From NCBI GenBank assembly GCA_002007465.1, contig LNAC01001934.1, positions 2,068 through 66,067 of the forward strand: a stretch of DNA of 64,000 nucleotides. The letters are read 5' to 3'. The DNA comes from Ailurus styani. Lineage: Eukaryota > Chordata > Mammalia > Carnivora > Ailuridae. The first letter of the stretch is position 1. Every line of letters starts with the position of its first letter. Below are positions 33,641-44,254 of this stretch, piece after piece. Both the position numbers and the translations under genes were made by a program. The notes beneath the pieces are model-generated. The model saw only the letters and a program-made list of their open reading frames with translations. It searched no databases and had not been told where the DNA came from.

Positions 33641-35119
33641 TGCCGTGCCTGATAATCAATAAAACGTATGTTGTGTAGCTTAAGATGTAAGTTTTCACTA
33701 CAACATCACAGAAATCAGCAAAGAAGCATGGAATAGTGGTGCCCGAATTGCTGGTGGTAGGCAGAGGAAAAGTAGGAAAACATACCTTTGTAGTTTATAC
33801 CAGAATAAGTGCTTTGCGAAGCATGATAAAACCTTGGTCTGACGAGGGATATATAACACAACCGTGAACTGGATGTCAGCATATGGGGAATAACACATCC
33901 AAGGATAGGTGTGTTGAACAACAGCCTCGATATTCTGACCATCATAATACAGGAGCCATCGTCTCTTTTGGCCGAAAATAACACAAAAAGGTTGGAATGT
34001 GGACGATGATTTGGAATGGGTAGGCTTATATGTTACATCGATGTCAACCTTATCGTCCGGAAGAAAGATACAGTCCAGTATAGCACGATATATCGTAGAT
34101 GGCAGTATATATAATACGCTTACAAATTTTGGTGGAAGGTTGTTGTTTGTGCAATTTTTGTACAGAATACATATGTAATCCACCTGGGAGAAAAGCTACA
34201 TGGTAGAACATCCGTAGAACCTTATTTCAGCCTGACAATTGGCATTATAATGCAATTGCTCTTCTTTTTTCAAGGGACTGTTTTAGGAATAATTCATATT
34301 GCTTTGAGAAAATCCCCGGAAAGCTGATGGAGAGATACATCAATGCCGGTATGCTATGGTTATATTTCATGTGACCAAATTGCACCTTAAAGTAAGCCGA
34401 GAATACTGCACACCCGCGTTAGATAATGATCAGGCGTAGGTTATGTTAGCGGAGGAGTAAAATTGTGATTGATGAACCATCTTTACAGAATAGCAGCCCT
34501 TAACACCGACGATCGGTCGTCGTTATACAGGGTTCATTAAATAATAGCCTTTTATACATCCTGTGAGAGACGTCGTTACGGTGGCAGCCGTAAATCCTGC
34601 TAATCGCTGGTGGAGACCACGTCTAGGTGGCCCTTACTACACCAAAGCGTAAGCGGTTAGGTTGACACCAATGCCCACGAAATATGCACCAATAGATAAT
34701 CAAAATATGATACAGGTTGTTCAATGGTGTTGTAATTTGTGATCACCAAGAGGTAGACGGGTCGATCGTTTATGAGGCACCGCGGTACACCTCGAGGGAT
34801 GTACGGGCGCACGCACGACACGCGGCGACCCGCAATGTACGGCCGTTAAAATGTTCCCAGACACGGGAGTAGTTGGAGGTACCGTAAGCTAGGAAATAAT
34901 GTGGTTGAGGATGGGTTCCCTCTGGGTCGGGTAGAACCGAAGCTCCGGGAATTCGACGCAGCCCATTAGCCTGGCGACGTAAACGCTCTGAGACTAGATT
35001 GTACCGTTAAAGTATAGTGTAGAATAGGATCAAGACTTTTCACGGTGCCGATATCATTGTTCTGGTGGTATTGTCTGGTCCATTGCTTTTTTGCAGTAAG
35101 CCTTGACGAAGACGCAACA
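33641..35119. other. Large divergent intergenic region with a GC-rich segment
   Basis: This 1.48-kb gap separates pyrophosphatase (-) from the next plus-strand gene. A 161-codon minus frame (33698-34183) is present but lacks coding character. Most of the gap is AT-rich, but ~34785-34990 is clearly GC-richer. It contains a perfect 4-bp stem with a CGAC loop (GCGG..CCGC, about 34822-34834), followed by purine/pyrimidine-mixed sequence without an obvious frame. This may be a structured RNA, or an upstream exon of the 35120 gene: an ATG at ~34854 followed by a GT donor can be joined in frame to the frame open just upstream of 35120. Neither reading is proven. Confidence 0.4.
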
Positions 35120-37258
35120 ATGGTGCGAATTGCGCCATCAATACCGGCGCTCAGCGTCAGCGACGTCATACCGGAACATGCCAACACGGACACTTCGATC
35201 ATGGAGGGAGATAATGCCGGCGATGTGGACGGAGAGAGGCATGATGAAGGAGGAGAGGGACACTGCATGAGCCAGGAAAGTGGCCGCAGCGATAACACCC
35301 CAGTCAACGAAGACGGAAGGAACTGTGTGAAACTGTCAACGCTAAACTTCCAGTTGGACACGGGGACCAATTCAAACCGCCCCTCATTTACCAGCACCCT
35401 AAACTCGTTCATCGGACTAACGTCACTCACTAGGGGCAAGTACAGCAAGAGGAGCACAAACAGCGTGGTGGGCACGGTCAGCGTCGACCCAGGCTTCGAC
35501 TTCGCAGACGGGCACTTGAATACGCTAGGGAGGCCGGGACCATCGACGAAGACCATGGCGCAGCACCGTCAAAGCGTGGACGTATTTAACAAGTCGGACA
35601 CAGTCGTAACAGCATTGTTTGATGGACAGGCAAGGGACCTGGGGAAGCCGATGCTCTCAGATGCTCATGGGAAACAGAACTGGCGACAACAACAAAGAAG
35701 CAATAAACCCCTAAAAAACGCTGCAACGAGCAGCTGTACAGTATTCATGAAGGAGGAAAAGTCGAAGAAAGATGTGAAACAGAAAGGCAAAAGTAAGGCG
35801 GAACAGTCTCAGGGAAAGAATGCACAGCATATGCATGATTTCTACGCTGCAATGCCATCATGCTATGTCATTTCAAAGAACAGGGATTCGATATACAGAA
35901 GAATGTGTGTTGGAACACAAAACAATATCAGTGTGGTGCTCAATTCGAGAAAGTCGAAAGGGGTCGCTCATAATAGGGTAGGCAAACACGATGACGACGG
36001 GAGCGCCAGTCAGCCCCGACCGTCTCCCAAAACACGCTTGCAAGACTATCAAAGAGATGTTGCAACAAACTCCACCCGGCAGCATGGAATGTTTAAGATG
36101 TTCAACTACATGAAGAATAGGTGGCACAATATCCCTGCGAGGGCACGTGCCTCGGTGGTCACGGTGGTCAACAAGGGAAGTTCAAACATCCTGATTCTGA
36201 AGTTCCAAAGCCATTGTAAGAACTACATGGATATCAACCCAGATTTTGGGTGGAGGAGACTGCTGGAGGAGCACAACCCGGTGGCCCCTTCGCTCAAGGC
36301 AGGGACGAATCAGAATGTCACACCCACCAAAGATGAAACTCATGCACAGCAATCGTATATGTATTATCGAGAGGCCAAAAAGTCGACACATGTCATGGGC
36401 CTTGCCGAACTGGCTATCAACATCGCATGCAGGGCGTTCGTTTTAGGAGTTGCACAGGGAATCATTGATGATACTGACCTCCCGGAGTTCATACACGAAA
36501 TCCTGCGGCGGCAATATGGTGATTGGGATGTCAAAAAACGGACACAGGGAGGTTCAGTTCAGCAGCGGAACCCACGAGGAAAGGCGGTAAATCGTGCCAT
36601 GTACCACAAAAGCAGTTCCCTCGGTCTGTTCGTGACCTCGTCGATTACATGCATCCTAGGAAGTCCAGCGTATAAAGAATCTCTACTCAAAAGTAAACGC
36701 TCATTTATGTGGAACATGCTGCCAAAGACTAATGAATGTCAGGAGACATGCGAAGAAATCACGTCGGAGTCGCAAGAGCCGAATGTCTACCAGGTCATAC
36801 CCATACCGGATTACGGGTGGAAATTAATTGAACGATCACAATTCGACAAAAAGGTAACACATACCGAATCTAAAAAGGTAGAACAGAGTCGATTTATGAG
36901 GATTCTATGCAAAATATTCTGTTGTAAGAGCAACAGTCGGAGAAAGAATGCTACGATATATTCCAACACCGTGCTCTGCAAGGTAAAGCCGCCGCATATC
37001 CCCAATCGCAAGGCGTTCGTACACGCAGATGTTGGCTCGATGGCCATGAATATCGCCGAACAGCTCTACAGACTGGAGGTCAAACAGCAGACACGAGAGA
37101 AGCTCCCGAAAAATATCTTTGGCTTCCAAGTGTTATCGCAAAACCAAGTAATATCGCCTTGCGGAAGGGAGTTCACGCTCATACCCGAAGAGCTCATACT
37201 AAACACTGCTACGCTGATGCACGAAATGTATGTCACGCAACCGTGCCTCATCCTGTGA
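35120..37258 (+). CDS. Lineage-specific basic protein, function unknown
   Basis: A long frame ends at 37258. The first in-frame ATG is at 35120 (MVRIAPSIPALSVSDVIPEH), giving 712 residues. The frame is open upstream without an ATG and encodes a hydrophobic, signal-like run (SLFWWYCLVHCFFAVS) just before. So the gene may start in a missing upstream exon and be secreted. Residues ~1-200 are Ser/Asp/Gly-rich, ~200-360 strongly basic (KKDVKQKGKSKAEQSQ), and the C-terminal ~350 residues appear folded, with a Cys cluster (RILCKIFCCKSNSRRK). No family was recognised. It precedes NUF2 on the same strand with a 37-bp gap from stop to next start. Confidence 0.65.
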   Translation: MVRIAPSIPALSVSDVIPEHANTDTSIMEGDNAGDVDGERHDEGGEGHCMSQESGRSDNTPVNEDGRNCVKLSTLNFQLDTGTNSNRPSFTSTLNSFIGLTSLTRGKYSKRSTNSVVGTVSVDPGFDFADGHLNTLGRPGPSTKTMAQHRQSVDVFNKSDTVVTALFDGQARDLGKPMLSDAHGKQNWRQQQRSNKPLKNAATSSCTVFMKEEKSKKDVKQKGKSKAEQSQGKNAQHMHDFYAAMPSCYVISKNRDSIYRRMCVGTQNNISVVLNSRKSKGVAHNRVGKHDDDGSASQPRPSPKTRLQDYQRDVATNSTRQHGMFKMFNYMKNRWHNIPARARASVVTVVNKGSSNILILKFQSHCKNYMDINPDFGWRRLLEEHNPVAPSLKAGTNQNVTPTKDETHAQQSYMYYREAKKSTHVMGLAELAINIACRAFVLGVAQGIIDDTDLPEFIHEILRRQYGDWDVKKRTQGGSVQQRNPRGKAVNRAMYHKSSSLGLFVTSSITCILGSPAYKESLLKSKRSFMWNMLPKTNECQETCEEITSESQEPNVYQVIPIPDYGWKLIERSQFDKKVTHTESKKVEQSRFMRILCKIFCCKSNSRRKNATIYSNTVLCKVKPPHIPNRKAFVHADVGSMAMNIAEQLYRLEVKQQTREKLPKNIFGFQVLSQNQVISPCGREFTLIPEELILNTATLMHEMYVTQPCLIL

Positions 37259-37295
37259 GGCGGCACACTCATAAGCGAATCACTATATTTAACAT

Positions 37296-38765
37296 ATGGA
37301 CATAACACATGAGCCTCAGATCATAGACGGTATGGGAATGCTTTGTGTATATATGTAGACAAACTGTGCAGAGCTCTTCAGGAAGGTGCGCGCCGAGGAG
37401 ATCCTCGAGGATCTCAAGGAGCTCGGTGTGGATGTGCGCGAGAAAACCTTCAGGAATCCTTCGTCAGAAGAGGCGCTAGGTCTATATGGACTTGCAATAC
37501 AAGTTGTGTTCGGTAAAACGCGCCCGGATATCCGACCAGAGGATGTATATTCCCAAATCCACGAATACACCTCCTCGGTGGAAGGGTAAGTCGGTATACG
37601 TGGCCTAATAACACAATTTAGGCTCGAAATAACAGCTGACAATTTGGACTTCCTACGGAGAGGGATTGGAAATCTTAGATTCTGGCGTTTCTGCCAGAAG
37701 CTGCACGACGTCCTCGGGTTGCCGGAAATTGAGAGGTATGAATTGTTCAATCCGACTCCTGAATCTTTTAACCGCTTCATCACGGCATTTGTGGTCTATC
37801 TCAGGTTTAGAGAGGCTTTAAAAAACCTGTTCGAAGATGCAGTGGCACGTCTAAACTTCTGCGCGGAGCAGGAAACTCAGCTGGAAGTGAATATTAAACA
37901 GGTTGAACAGGAGTATGAGAACTTCAAGAAGCTCAAAGAGGATAATACGCTTGATCTGGAGACAAGTATCAACGACAGGGAACATTTAGAACACCTGCTT
38001 CTCCAGGCTAAGAGCGTATTTAATGAGCACAAGGAAGAAAAGGCAAAAGTAGATGCTGAAATTGAACGAACTAAAATAGCTATTAACGACATACAGCTTA
38101 ACAGGACTAAGTTGAGACACATGAACGAAAGTCTGAGCGAGCAGGTTGTCTCGGATCCAGATACATTGTACAACCAAAGGGATGAACTGGAAGCCCAGGA
38201 TAGCGCCCAGACAGTAACACTAAAGACCATGCTGGAAACTTATGATCAGGTGAAACAAAGACTCAGCCGTCTGGAAGGTTGTAACGACTTTTTGACAAAT
38301 GTGAAGGCAAAACTGTCGCAGCACCTTGAGGAGGTGCTGAAGCCACTCGCTGACAACATAAGCGCAGCCAAGACACTCAAATCCAGGAACGAGACTTTGC
38401 GCGAGCAAATCAAACACCACAAGAATAAACGTGATGAGGCGCAGAACAGCTTGGTCCTGGCACGCCAGGATCACGAAGATAAATTACGCCTAGCGGAACA
38501 AAATGCGGAAAACAAACTTAAGGTGGCACGCCACTTCGCAGATGAAGCTCATGAACAGGTCCAACAAATACAGCAACATATATCGCAGGAAAGCAGTAAA
38601 ATTGAAGCGCTGAAGCTTGAATACATGAGGCGAGAGGATATCATAGTCACCACGTTCCGAGCGCTGGAAGGAAACATGAAGAAGGTGACAGACGCTGCCA
38701 AGTCGTACGGACAGGGAATGGATGACATCATAAGCCAGCTACACAAAATTGTGACGGAAAAGTAG
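37296..38765 (+). CDS. Kinetochore protein NUF2 (NDC80 complex)
   Basis: Subunit of the NDC80 complex that links kinetochores to spindle microtubules. Three exons, 37296-37329, 37372-37585 and 37622-38765, give 463 residues; introns are 42 and 36 bp. The first exon of 34 nt (MDITHEPQIID) is inferred from a phase-1 join giving ELFRKVRAEEILEDLKELGV. Residues ~1-150 match the NUF2 calponin-homology domain (ILEDLKELGVDVREKTFRNPSSE, YGLAIQVVFG, RYELFNPTPESFNRFITAFV VYLRFRE). The remainder is a continuous coiled coil, charge-rich and proline-poor, as expected for the NDC80-pairing shaft. Length equals that of typical NUF2. Confidence 0.9.
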
Positions 38766-39173
38766 ATATTACACCCAAGAGAGTTCTCAATGCAGTCTAC
38801 TACTACAACGTTGATATAGCTTGACGCAAGTAGCTTTGGTGTGTCTTGACATGTTTAACACTGCGTATGTGCGTAGTGATGATGTAGGGATACTCATATA
38901 GTTAGTCGGGCTGCGAAGTGATGATTTGATGCAAAAGGACAGCACTCACCAGGATGGTAAATCCATTGCTAGTTATTGGGTGGATCAGCCGTATGTTGAA
39001 GGTTGAAGGAAGGGCATCCATTTTGCAGAGGTCGGACAGATCGCGTTGAAGAGATGCCCGTCGCTGGCAATCCGACGCTATCACATAGATACAACAAACA
39101 TTAATATCATCATGTTCACAACGCAGAACCAACGAAACACCGAAACTCTCGCATTAATATTATCCTGGGAGGC
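38766..39173. other. Convergent intergenic region with a short minus-strand frame
   Basis: This 408-bp spacer lies between the stops of NUF2 (+) and uS8 (-). On the minus strand a short frame (to ~39132) contains ASLQRDLSDLCKMDALPSTF followed by a possible GT donor. This faintly recalls the first helix of ubiquitin-conjugating (UBC12-like) enzymes, but no HPN or Cys exon follows. I treat it as non-coding or a relic. Confidence 0.35.
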
Positions 39174-39566
39174 TTAGAAAAAGAACCCCAAGATCTTTCC
39201 ACCGGTGTGCTTACGACGAGCCTCCTCGTGATCCATGATCCCATACGCAGTAGACAGCACGAGGTGACCGAACTGCCTGCTCGGCAGAATGTTGGAACTC
39301 CACTGTTCAATGTCGTCGAGCGCGATGTCATAACGTGGAGAAACCACGGCGCACTTGTTAATGCGACCCAAAAGCTCGATCACAATCTTCCCACTGCGAT
39401 GGTCATCCACAATGTGGAACTCCCCAATATAACCATGCTTCTGCATACACAACAGGAATTTGACAATGACACGGCTAGAAGGCCGGATCAATACGTGCCT
39501 CTTGCCCTTCTTCTCGGCGTTTACAATGGTCTTCAAACAATCGGCCAAAACGCTCATACGAACCAT
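39174..39566 (-). CDS. 40S ribosomal protein uS8 (S15a/S22)
   Basis: Small-subunit protein that binds 18S rRNA. The 130-residue single exon is exactly the eukaryotic length. It is nearly invariant along its whole course: [76 protein letters not shown] and the family end [14 protein letters not shown]. The start is the ATG at 39566. A TTG two codons upstream is not used, because the family begins M-V-R-M. Confidence 0.98.
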   Translation of the reverse strand: MVRMSVLADCLKTIVNAEKKGKRHVLIRPSSRVIVKFLLCMQKHGYIGEFHIVDDHRSGKIVIELLGRINKCAVVSPRYDIALDDIEQWSSNILPSRQFGHLVLSTAYGIMDHEEARRKHTGGKILGFFF

Positions 39567-40504
39567 CTGCAAAATGATGTTTAAGAATTAAAAGGTTATG
39601 AGAAATAGGGTTGACTGGTTTCCAGGATTTAGCCTCGCGGAAAAGACTACCGACATACCTTGCCAGTGGGTAGGAAATATCACAACACTCTAAATAGACA
39701 GATAACACAGCGAAAACAAACGAATATCGTTTTTGAAACAAATGGGAAAGTTGAATTGAAGACTATGTATGCAGGAAAATGGCAATTTGACGGCGTTACA
39801 CCAGTTACAGCGTACTCGTGGGGAGCCGGAGGGAGTCATCCGCGCCTACAGTGGGGATCGTTCAACAGGTATTATTGACGCATACACCATATGTAGAGGT
39901 GTTATGACCATTTGTTTGTGTGCTGTCGCCTAACGCAGATATGTTTGTGTTGGTGTTAGGCGATGGAAGGGTCACGGTCCTCGTGGTTAGCACTAGAAGA
40001 CACGGAGGAGGGGATCCTCTCCCCGTTTGGCAGTTTTTCGTTCTAACACCTTGGTAGATGGATGTATCCACATTCATATGGAGGTGGCGAAAAACTCTTT
40101 GAACGCATTTTGCTCGCCACAGCACTGGTATTAAACGGTACATGTATATATACATAAAGTTGCTGAGATATTTAGTGCACATAGCACTTTCAGTTTGTTT
40201 GTATAAGTGGTTGGGACGGATCTTGTCAGTGGGTCAGTCAGTTCCATAGCAATCGGCAGGCCAAGGGCGCCGCTCAGAAGGCTAGTGTACTTATCGCACA
40301 GTAACGGTGGCAACGGACTCAACAACTGAGTATGGACGTGTATTTTGCTGGATAGGGTGGAGATAGCATCCTGGGATCAACATCCCGTTTATCTGAATGC
40401 TCATCACGCCGTCTATGTAATGCCCCTAGGGCCATCCTAGAAGTGTCGCATGAAGACGTGGCTTGTTGATAGGGCATCTTAGCTGTGTAATGTGGATTTA
40501 CTGT
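39567..40504. other. Intergenic region
   Basis: This 938-bp spacer lies between the start of uS8 and the stop of the next minus-strand gene. It must contain the uS8 promoter and the 3' end of the secreted Pro-rich gene. Bases ~40200-40330 are more GC-rich than the rest but show no frame or recognised RNA. Confidence 0.45.
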
Positions 40505-41338
40505 TCAGTCCTTTGATTGCGTATCATCAGCTGGGTCTGTCTCCTTTGGCACATAAGCGAAAGGCAGGTAACGGTCTGGTACGTCTTCAACATGTGTTCC
40601 TTCTAAAAGCATATCCTGTTTCCTCCTAAAGGAAGACAACGATGCATTAGACATAGTGGACTCAGTATCGCTATCGGGAGAATCGGGTTTCGGTGGGCTC
40701 GGTGGCTCAGATTCCCCTATAGTCAGTGACTGAGGTCCCGCTAAGTTTGGTGACACGGGTTGAGGCGGGATTGATGGTGCAGTGGCGAAAGACAAATTAT
40801 TTGATCTCCACGCTTCTACATCTGGAAGATCTCCCAGACCCTCGCCACTCGAAATACCATGGGTTTCTTCATACATAAAATCTTGCGTAGTTTCCCTCTT
40901 TTTGTTCTTGGGAAAGCAGGCCCTCCACCACTTTGTGGGCTTCTGTGGAGCCTGTGATGAGCCATCCGTGCCTTCGTCGTCATGCTGTGGGCCTTTGGTT
41001 CGAACTTTGCGGGAGAAGACATTAAAACTGGATATCCTTTCCCGAAGATTAGCCTGACGCAGCGGGGTGGTTTCATCTTGGTGTGATTGAGTGGGATTTG
41101 ATGGACCGTCGCCAGGCCAATCAGGAAACTTGACATAAACCGTAGGATGGGCACGGCTATATGTATTAAATCTACTGGAGACATCCGGGAATTCATCTAC
41201 GCTATTGTAATGCCAACTGTTGACAGGGACGTGGGCCGGTTGGGCGGTCGCACGAAAAAAGATTCCAGTAGGAAAAAGTACTTGACAGGCCAAAGCCAAA
41301 ATGGCAACCATGCTGGTAGTGTTCATGGTGGAAATCAT
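40505..41338 (-). CDS. Secreted Pro/Ser-rich protein, function unknown
   Basis: The 277-residue single exon begins with a signal peptide (ALACQVLFPTGIFFRATA, cleavage likely after ATA or QPA). The mature protein is mostly disordered: Pro, Ser and Asp-rich (SEPPSPPKPDSPDSDTES), with short basic clusters (FPKNKKRETTQ). It has almost no Cys and no second hydrophobic segment, so it is probably soluble and exported, or kept in a secretory organelle. No conserved family was recognised. Two ATGs, four codons apart, are both possible; the upstream one is used. Confidence 0.7.
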   Translation of the reverse strand: MISTMNTTSMVAILALACQVLFPTGIFFRATAQPAHVPVNSWHYNSVDEFPDVSSRFNTYSRAHPTVYVKFPDWPGDGPSNPTQSHQDETTPLRQANLRERISSFNVFSRKVRTKGPQHDDEGTDGSSQAPQKPTKWWRACFPKNKKRETTQDFMYEETHGISSGEGLGDLPDVEAWRSNNLSFATAPSIPPQPVSPNLAGPQSLTIGESEPPSPPKPDSPDSDTESTMSNASLSSFRRKQDMLLEGTHVEDVPDRYLPFAYVPKETDPADDTQSKD

Positions 41339-42041
41339 AATGGATATATAAGATTTCTTATTGCAAATAATAATCGTTGGGTGGTTTATAAGTTGTAATG
41401 AACTGGTAGGGAATTTTCATTGCCCATATTGCATTGGGCTACTAGCCAGGAAGGAAAATTGGCCCTCCATGGTTTCAACGCAACCTAGACGGTTGCTTGA
41501 ATGTGTCCATAAGAAATTTGGGAGACAGGTGTTGGTGCAACCAACAACCAGGGGCATGCCACCGGAGACGCCTGCAGCAATGTTCCCACCAAAGAGACAA
41601 ATAAAGGCACCATATAGCACATCACGTCTATATAGTGTCGAAAACACGGTATAGCAACATGCCAGCCACGCAAATGACACACTAACTGTGATGGCCTAGT
41701 CCGTGACCAATAGTGGTATATAACACATAACTTGGATTCCATCGCAATCTGGGTAGTCTGACAAGGCAATATCACCCAATTGATATTGACACAGCTGTTA
41801 AAATTGCCCAAAAATACTGTTTTAATCATAAAGTCTACTATTGCCAGTCGCATCCGGTTGGACGCCTCAGAATTGTGCTGAGGATACTGTGATGCGTCAC
41901 CAGCACGACGTTATAACCGTCACTGGCCTTTAAATGTGTGATTTGGTTTGGCAAAATACAGTTCAACACTACTTTGGTATACACCGGCAAACAACTAATG
42001 CATATTATAAAGCCTTGTGTTGAACCGTGAAATCGAAGAAA
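41339..42041. other. Divergent intergenic region
   Basis: This 703-bp spacer lies between the starts of the secreted Pro-rich protein (-) and the REEP-like gene (+). Only short frames on both strands are seen. Two promoters are expected; none was recognised. Confidence 0.5.
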
Positions 42042-42877
42042 ATGACGGAGAAGGACAAAAAGGTAGAGGCAATCACGCCAGAAACACTCACATTTTCCAT
42101 GTGTGTCAACGAAAAAGGCATAGACTGGGTCAAGTTGATGGCGTACCTGGACCACCATGCCGAGGCCTTCCCTCTGATAAGCTCGTTCTCCCGAATAGTG
42201 AGACTGCCCCCGGGAATCATATTGATAATCACAGTCCTCGGGCTCTTCATACTGTGCGCATTCGGAAAGAGCACAGCCATCATATGTGACGCGGGAGGGT
42301 TGCTGTACCCAGGGTACAAAACCTACAAGGTGATAAAGCACTTCGAGGGAACGCCAGCCATCCGCCGAGCAGCGACAGAGGAACTGAACGGCGCAATCGG
42401 AATTGATGGAAGCATGCCTCATGAACAGCTCATGTTTTGGGCGAAGTACTGGGTGGTATATTCCTTTGTGTTCGTACTCAAGTATCCACTATTCGCACTC
42501 TTCTTCTGGTTCCCCTTCCCAGATATTTTCAAGCTAGGCTTTACAGTGGCACTCTTCCACCCGAAGCTTAAGGTAGGCGCTTACCCCGGGAATCAAATCT
42601 TAATCCGCTACAGGGAGCCGAGTTTGTCTTCAATGTCTTCATCTTCCCAGTCCTCATACAATATGAGAGACGTATCGACGCTGCTCTTGAGTACGTCGAA
42701 AAGAAGATGGGGGAACTTATCCAGAGCCACAACAATAACGTCAAATCAAAGTTCAGTGAGCGTGCTGCCACCAAACTTGCCAAAGGACACAAGTACCTGA
42801 AGACCGCGGCACTGGTTGCCAAAAGTTTACATGACGGTAAAGATAGCGATGCAAGTGACTCCCACGAAGTCGAGTGA
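42042..42877 (+). CDS. TB2/DP1/HVA22 family protein (REEP/Yop1-like), ER membrane shaping
   Basis: Two exons, 42042-42572 and 42614-42877, give 264 residues; the intron is 41 bp. The family core is clear: two hydrophobic hairpins around GIILIITVLGLFILCAFG, the conserved loop GGLLYPGYKTYKVIKH, then MFWAKYWVVYSFVFVLKYPL and a second hairpin ending FHPKLK. The post-splice segment GAEFVFNVFIFPVLIQYER and a long basic amphipathic helix (LEYVEKKMGELIQSHN) follow. Yop1/REEP proteins bend ER tubules by wedge-like hairpins. The N-terminal ~60 residues before the hairpins are soluble. The start is the first ATG; an upstream GTG is ignored. Confidence 0.88.
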
Positions 42878-43168
42878 GCCATCAGGACAGCTGTTTACAT
42901 TATTTGCTGAGAGACGAAACGGAGCCGCCAATATTGATGATCTGAAGGTGGCAAGAGAGCACTGCGTCCACAAGCAGTAACGCCTAACCACCACCAAGTA
43001 TGCGGAACACACACTCATAAAGCCGTATAATGCACATTAGACATGTTCGTGTTGTGAACAAATATGAGGGCGATTTATGTTCTTAAACATTTGCTGCGAT
43101 AGCATACCGCTGGGATGGTTTGGCCATTTGTTGGCTTCGGAACGTATCCATGCAACGCCTGAAATGGG

Positions 43169-43753
43169 TTACCAGGGTGCCTTCACACCTATGTCAGATT
43201 GGCGCCGAAGGTTACTGCGGAAAATCTTCTGGTACTCGCCTGAAAGCGCGATTATGCGACCGTTGAACTCGGCGCCGTCGTGTTGCGAAATGGCACTCTT
43301 TGCGTCATCCTCAGACTTGAAGATACAGCCTCCAGTGCCCTGATCAAGCTATGGAAACGTGAGGGAAAATGCCTACCATCGAGCGATCAGTGCGGTCGTA
43401 GTCTATCCACACCTTCTCGACTTCGCCAACCGGTGAAAACAGTTTCTGAAACCATTAGGTATTCTTGTCTTTAGCTCACCATTAGATCGTCCTTGGACAC
43501 CTTGTAATCCAGATTGGAAATCTTGATGATGTATGTGGGTGGTCTAGCTGCCCTGCGCTGATCCGGACGTTGCTGCCCATATTTGCCGCCACGGTCGGAG
43601 TTCCTGGGTCTTAAGGCACGGATATCGTTGCGTTTGACATGGCCCCGGCGCCTGGCGTAACCTTCCTTGCGAATAGCCCTATCCTTCTGCATCACCTTGC
43701 CGACGTCGTCTGCACTTGTTCATCGAGACACTCGTCGACCTACCCAGAGCCAT
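43169..43753 (-). CDS. ALY/REF-type mRNA export adaptor (RRM protein)
   Basis: Four exons on the complement: 43744-43753 (10 nt only), 43480-43709, 43377-43445 and 43169-43339 (159 residues); all introns are 34-37 bp. Exon 1 supplies MAL and a G. The join then gives MALDDVGKVMQKDRAIRKE, whose LDD motif resembles the UAP56-binding N-terminus of ALY/REF. A basic Arg-rich segment follows, then one RRM with RNP2 IIKISNLDYKV and RNP1-like GTGGCIF. The C-terminus is short (VKAPW) and lacks the second UAP56 motif or RGG tail. The Yra1/ALY role in loading export factors onto spliced mRNA is inferred from architecture. The 10-nt first exon rests on phase and motif only. Confidence 0.72.
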
Positions 43754-44254
43754 GTCTAACAGCTTGGAAGTGGAAGTACCACCACTTGCAGTCATAGTGG
43801 ATGTTTTGTTTAGGGTATATCAGGTTATACGCTGAATTTCCCAGTGGAATCTGGTCAGTGTGTAGAGGATGGAAGGCTGAGGAATTACAGTGTTAGTGCT
43901 ATATGGACGCATGAAGTGTATAGATTTCATGCAGGCTGTTGATACAACTGGGCATAGTATCTCTAAATATGGTTAGCTTGATTGTTTTGTAAGGACTTGT
44001 CTGTATCCCCCTGATGTTCGTAGGGCGGCTACACTGGTGGAGTACCATGATCAGTACTTATGTTTTAACCGCAAATCACCTTTGAAATGTGTTCCGGTGT
44101 TTACATTGTGGCTGAAAACACACCATCTAAGACAGTTGAGCCATGATACACTCACTAAGCAATAGAGAGATCATTCCTTTACATCTGCCAAAGAGCAGAG
44201 AAGCTCAAGCTCTCCATGTCTCATCGCAGGACCGTACGATAGTATAGTTGTAAC
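43754..44254. other. Divergent intergenic region
   Basis: This 501-bp spacer lies between the ALY/REF-like start (-) and the zinc-finger gene (+). No frame or recognised motif was seen; two promoters are presumed. Confidence 0.5.

Noticed and set aside
33698..34183. Minus-strand frame of 161 codons upstream of pyrophosphatase
   Set aside because: The composition is AT-driven (Phe, Tyr, Leu, Ile, Cys-rich), it is not matched to a family, and possible splices to the pyrophosphatase frame are out of phase.
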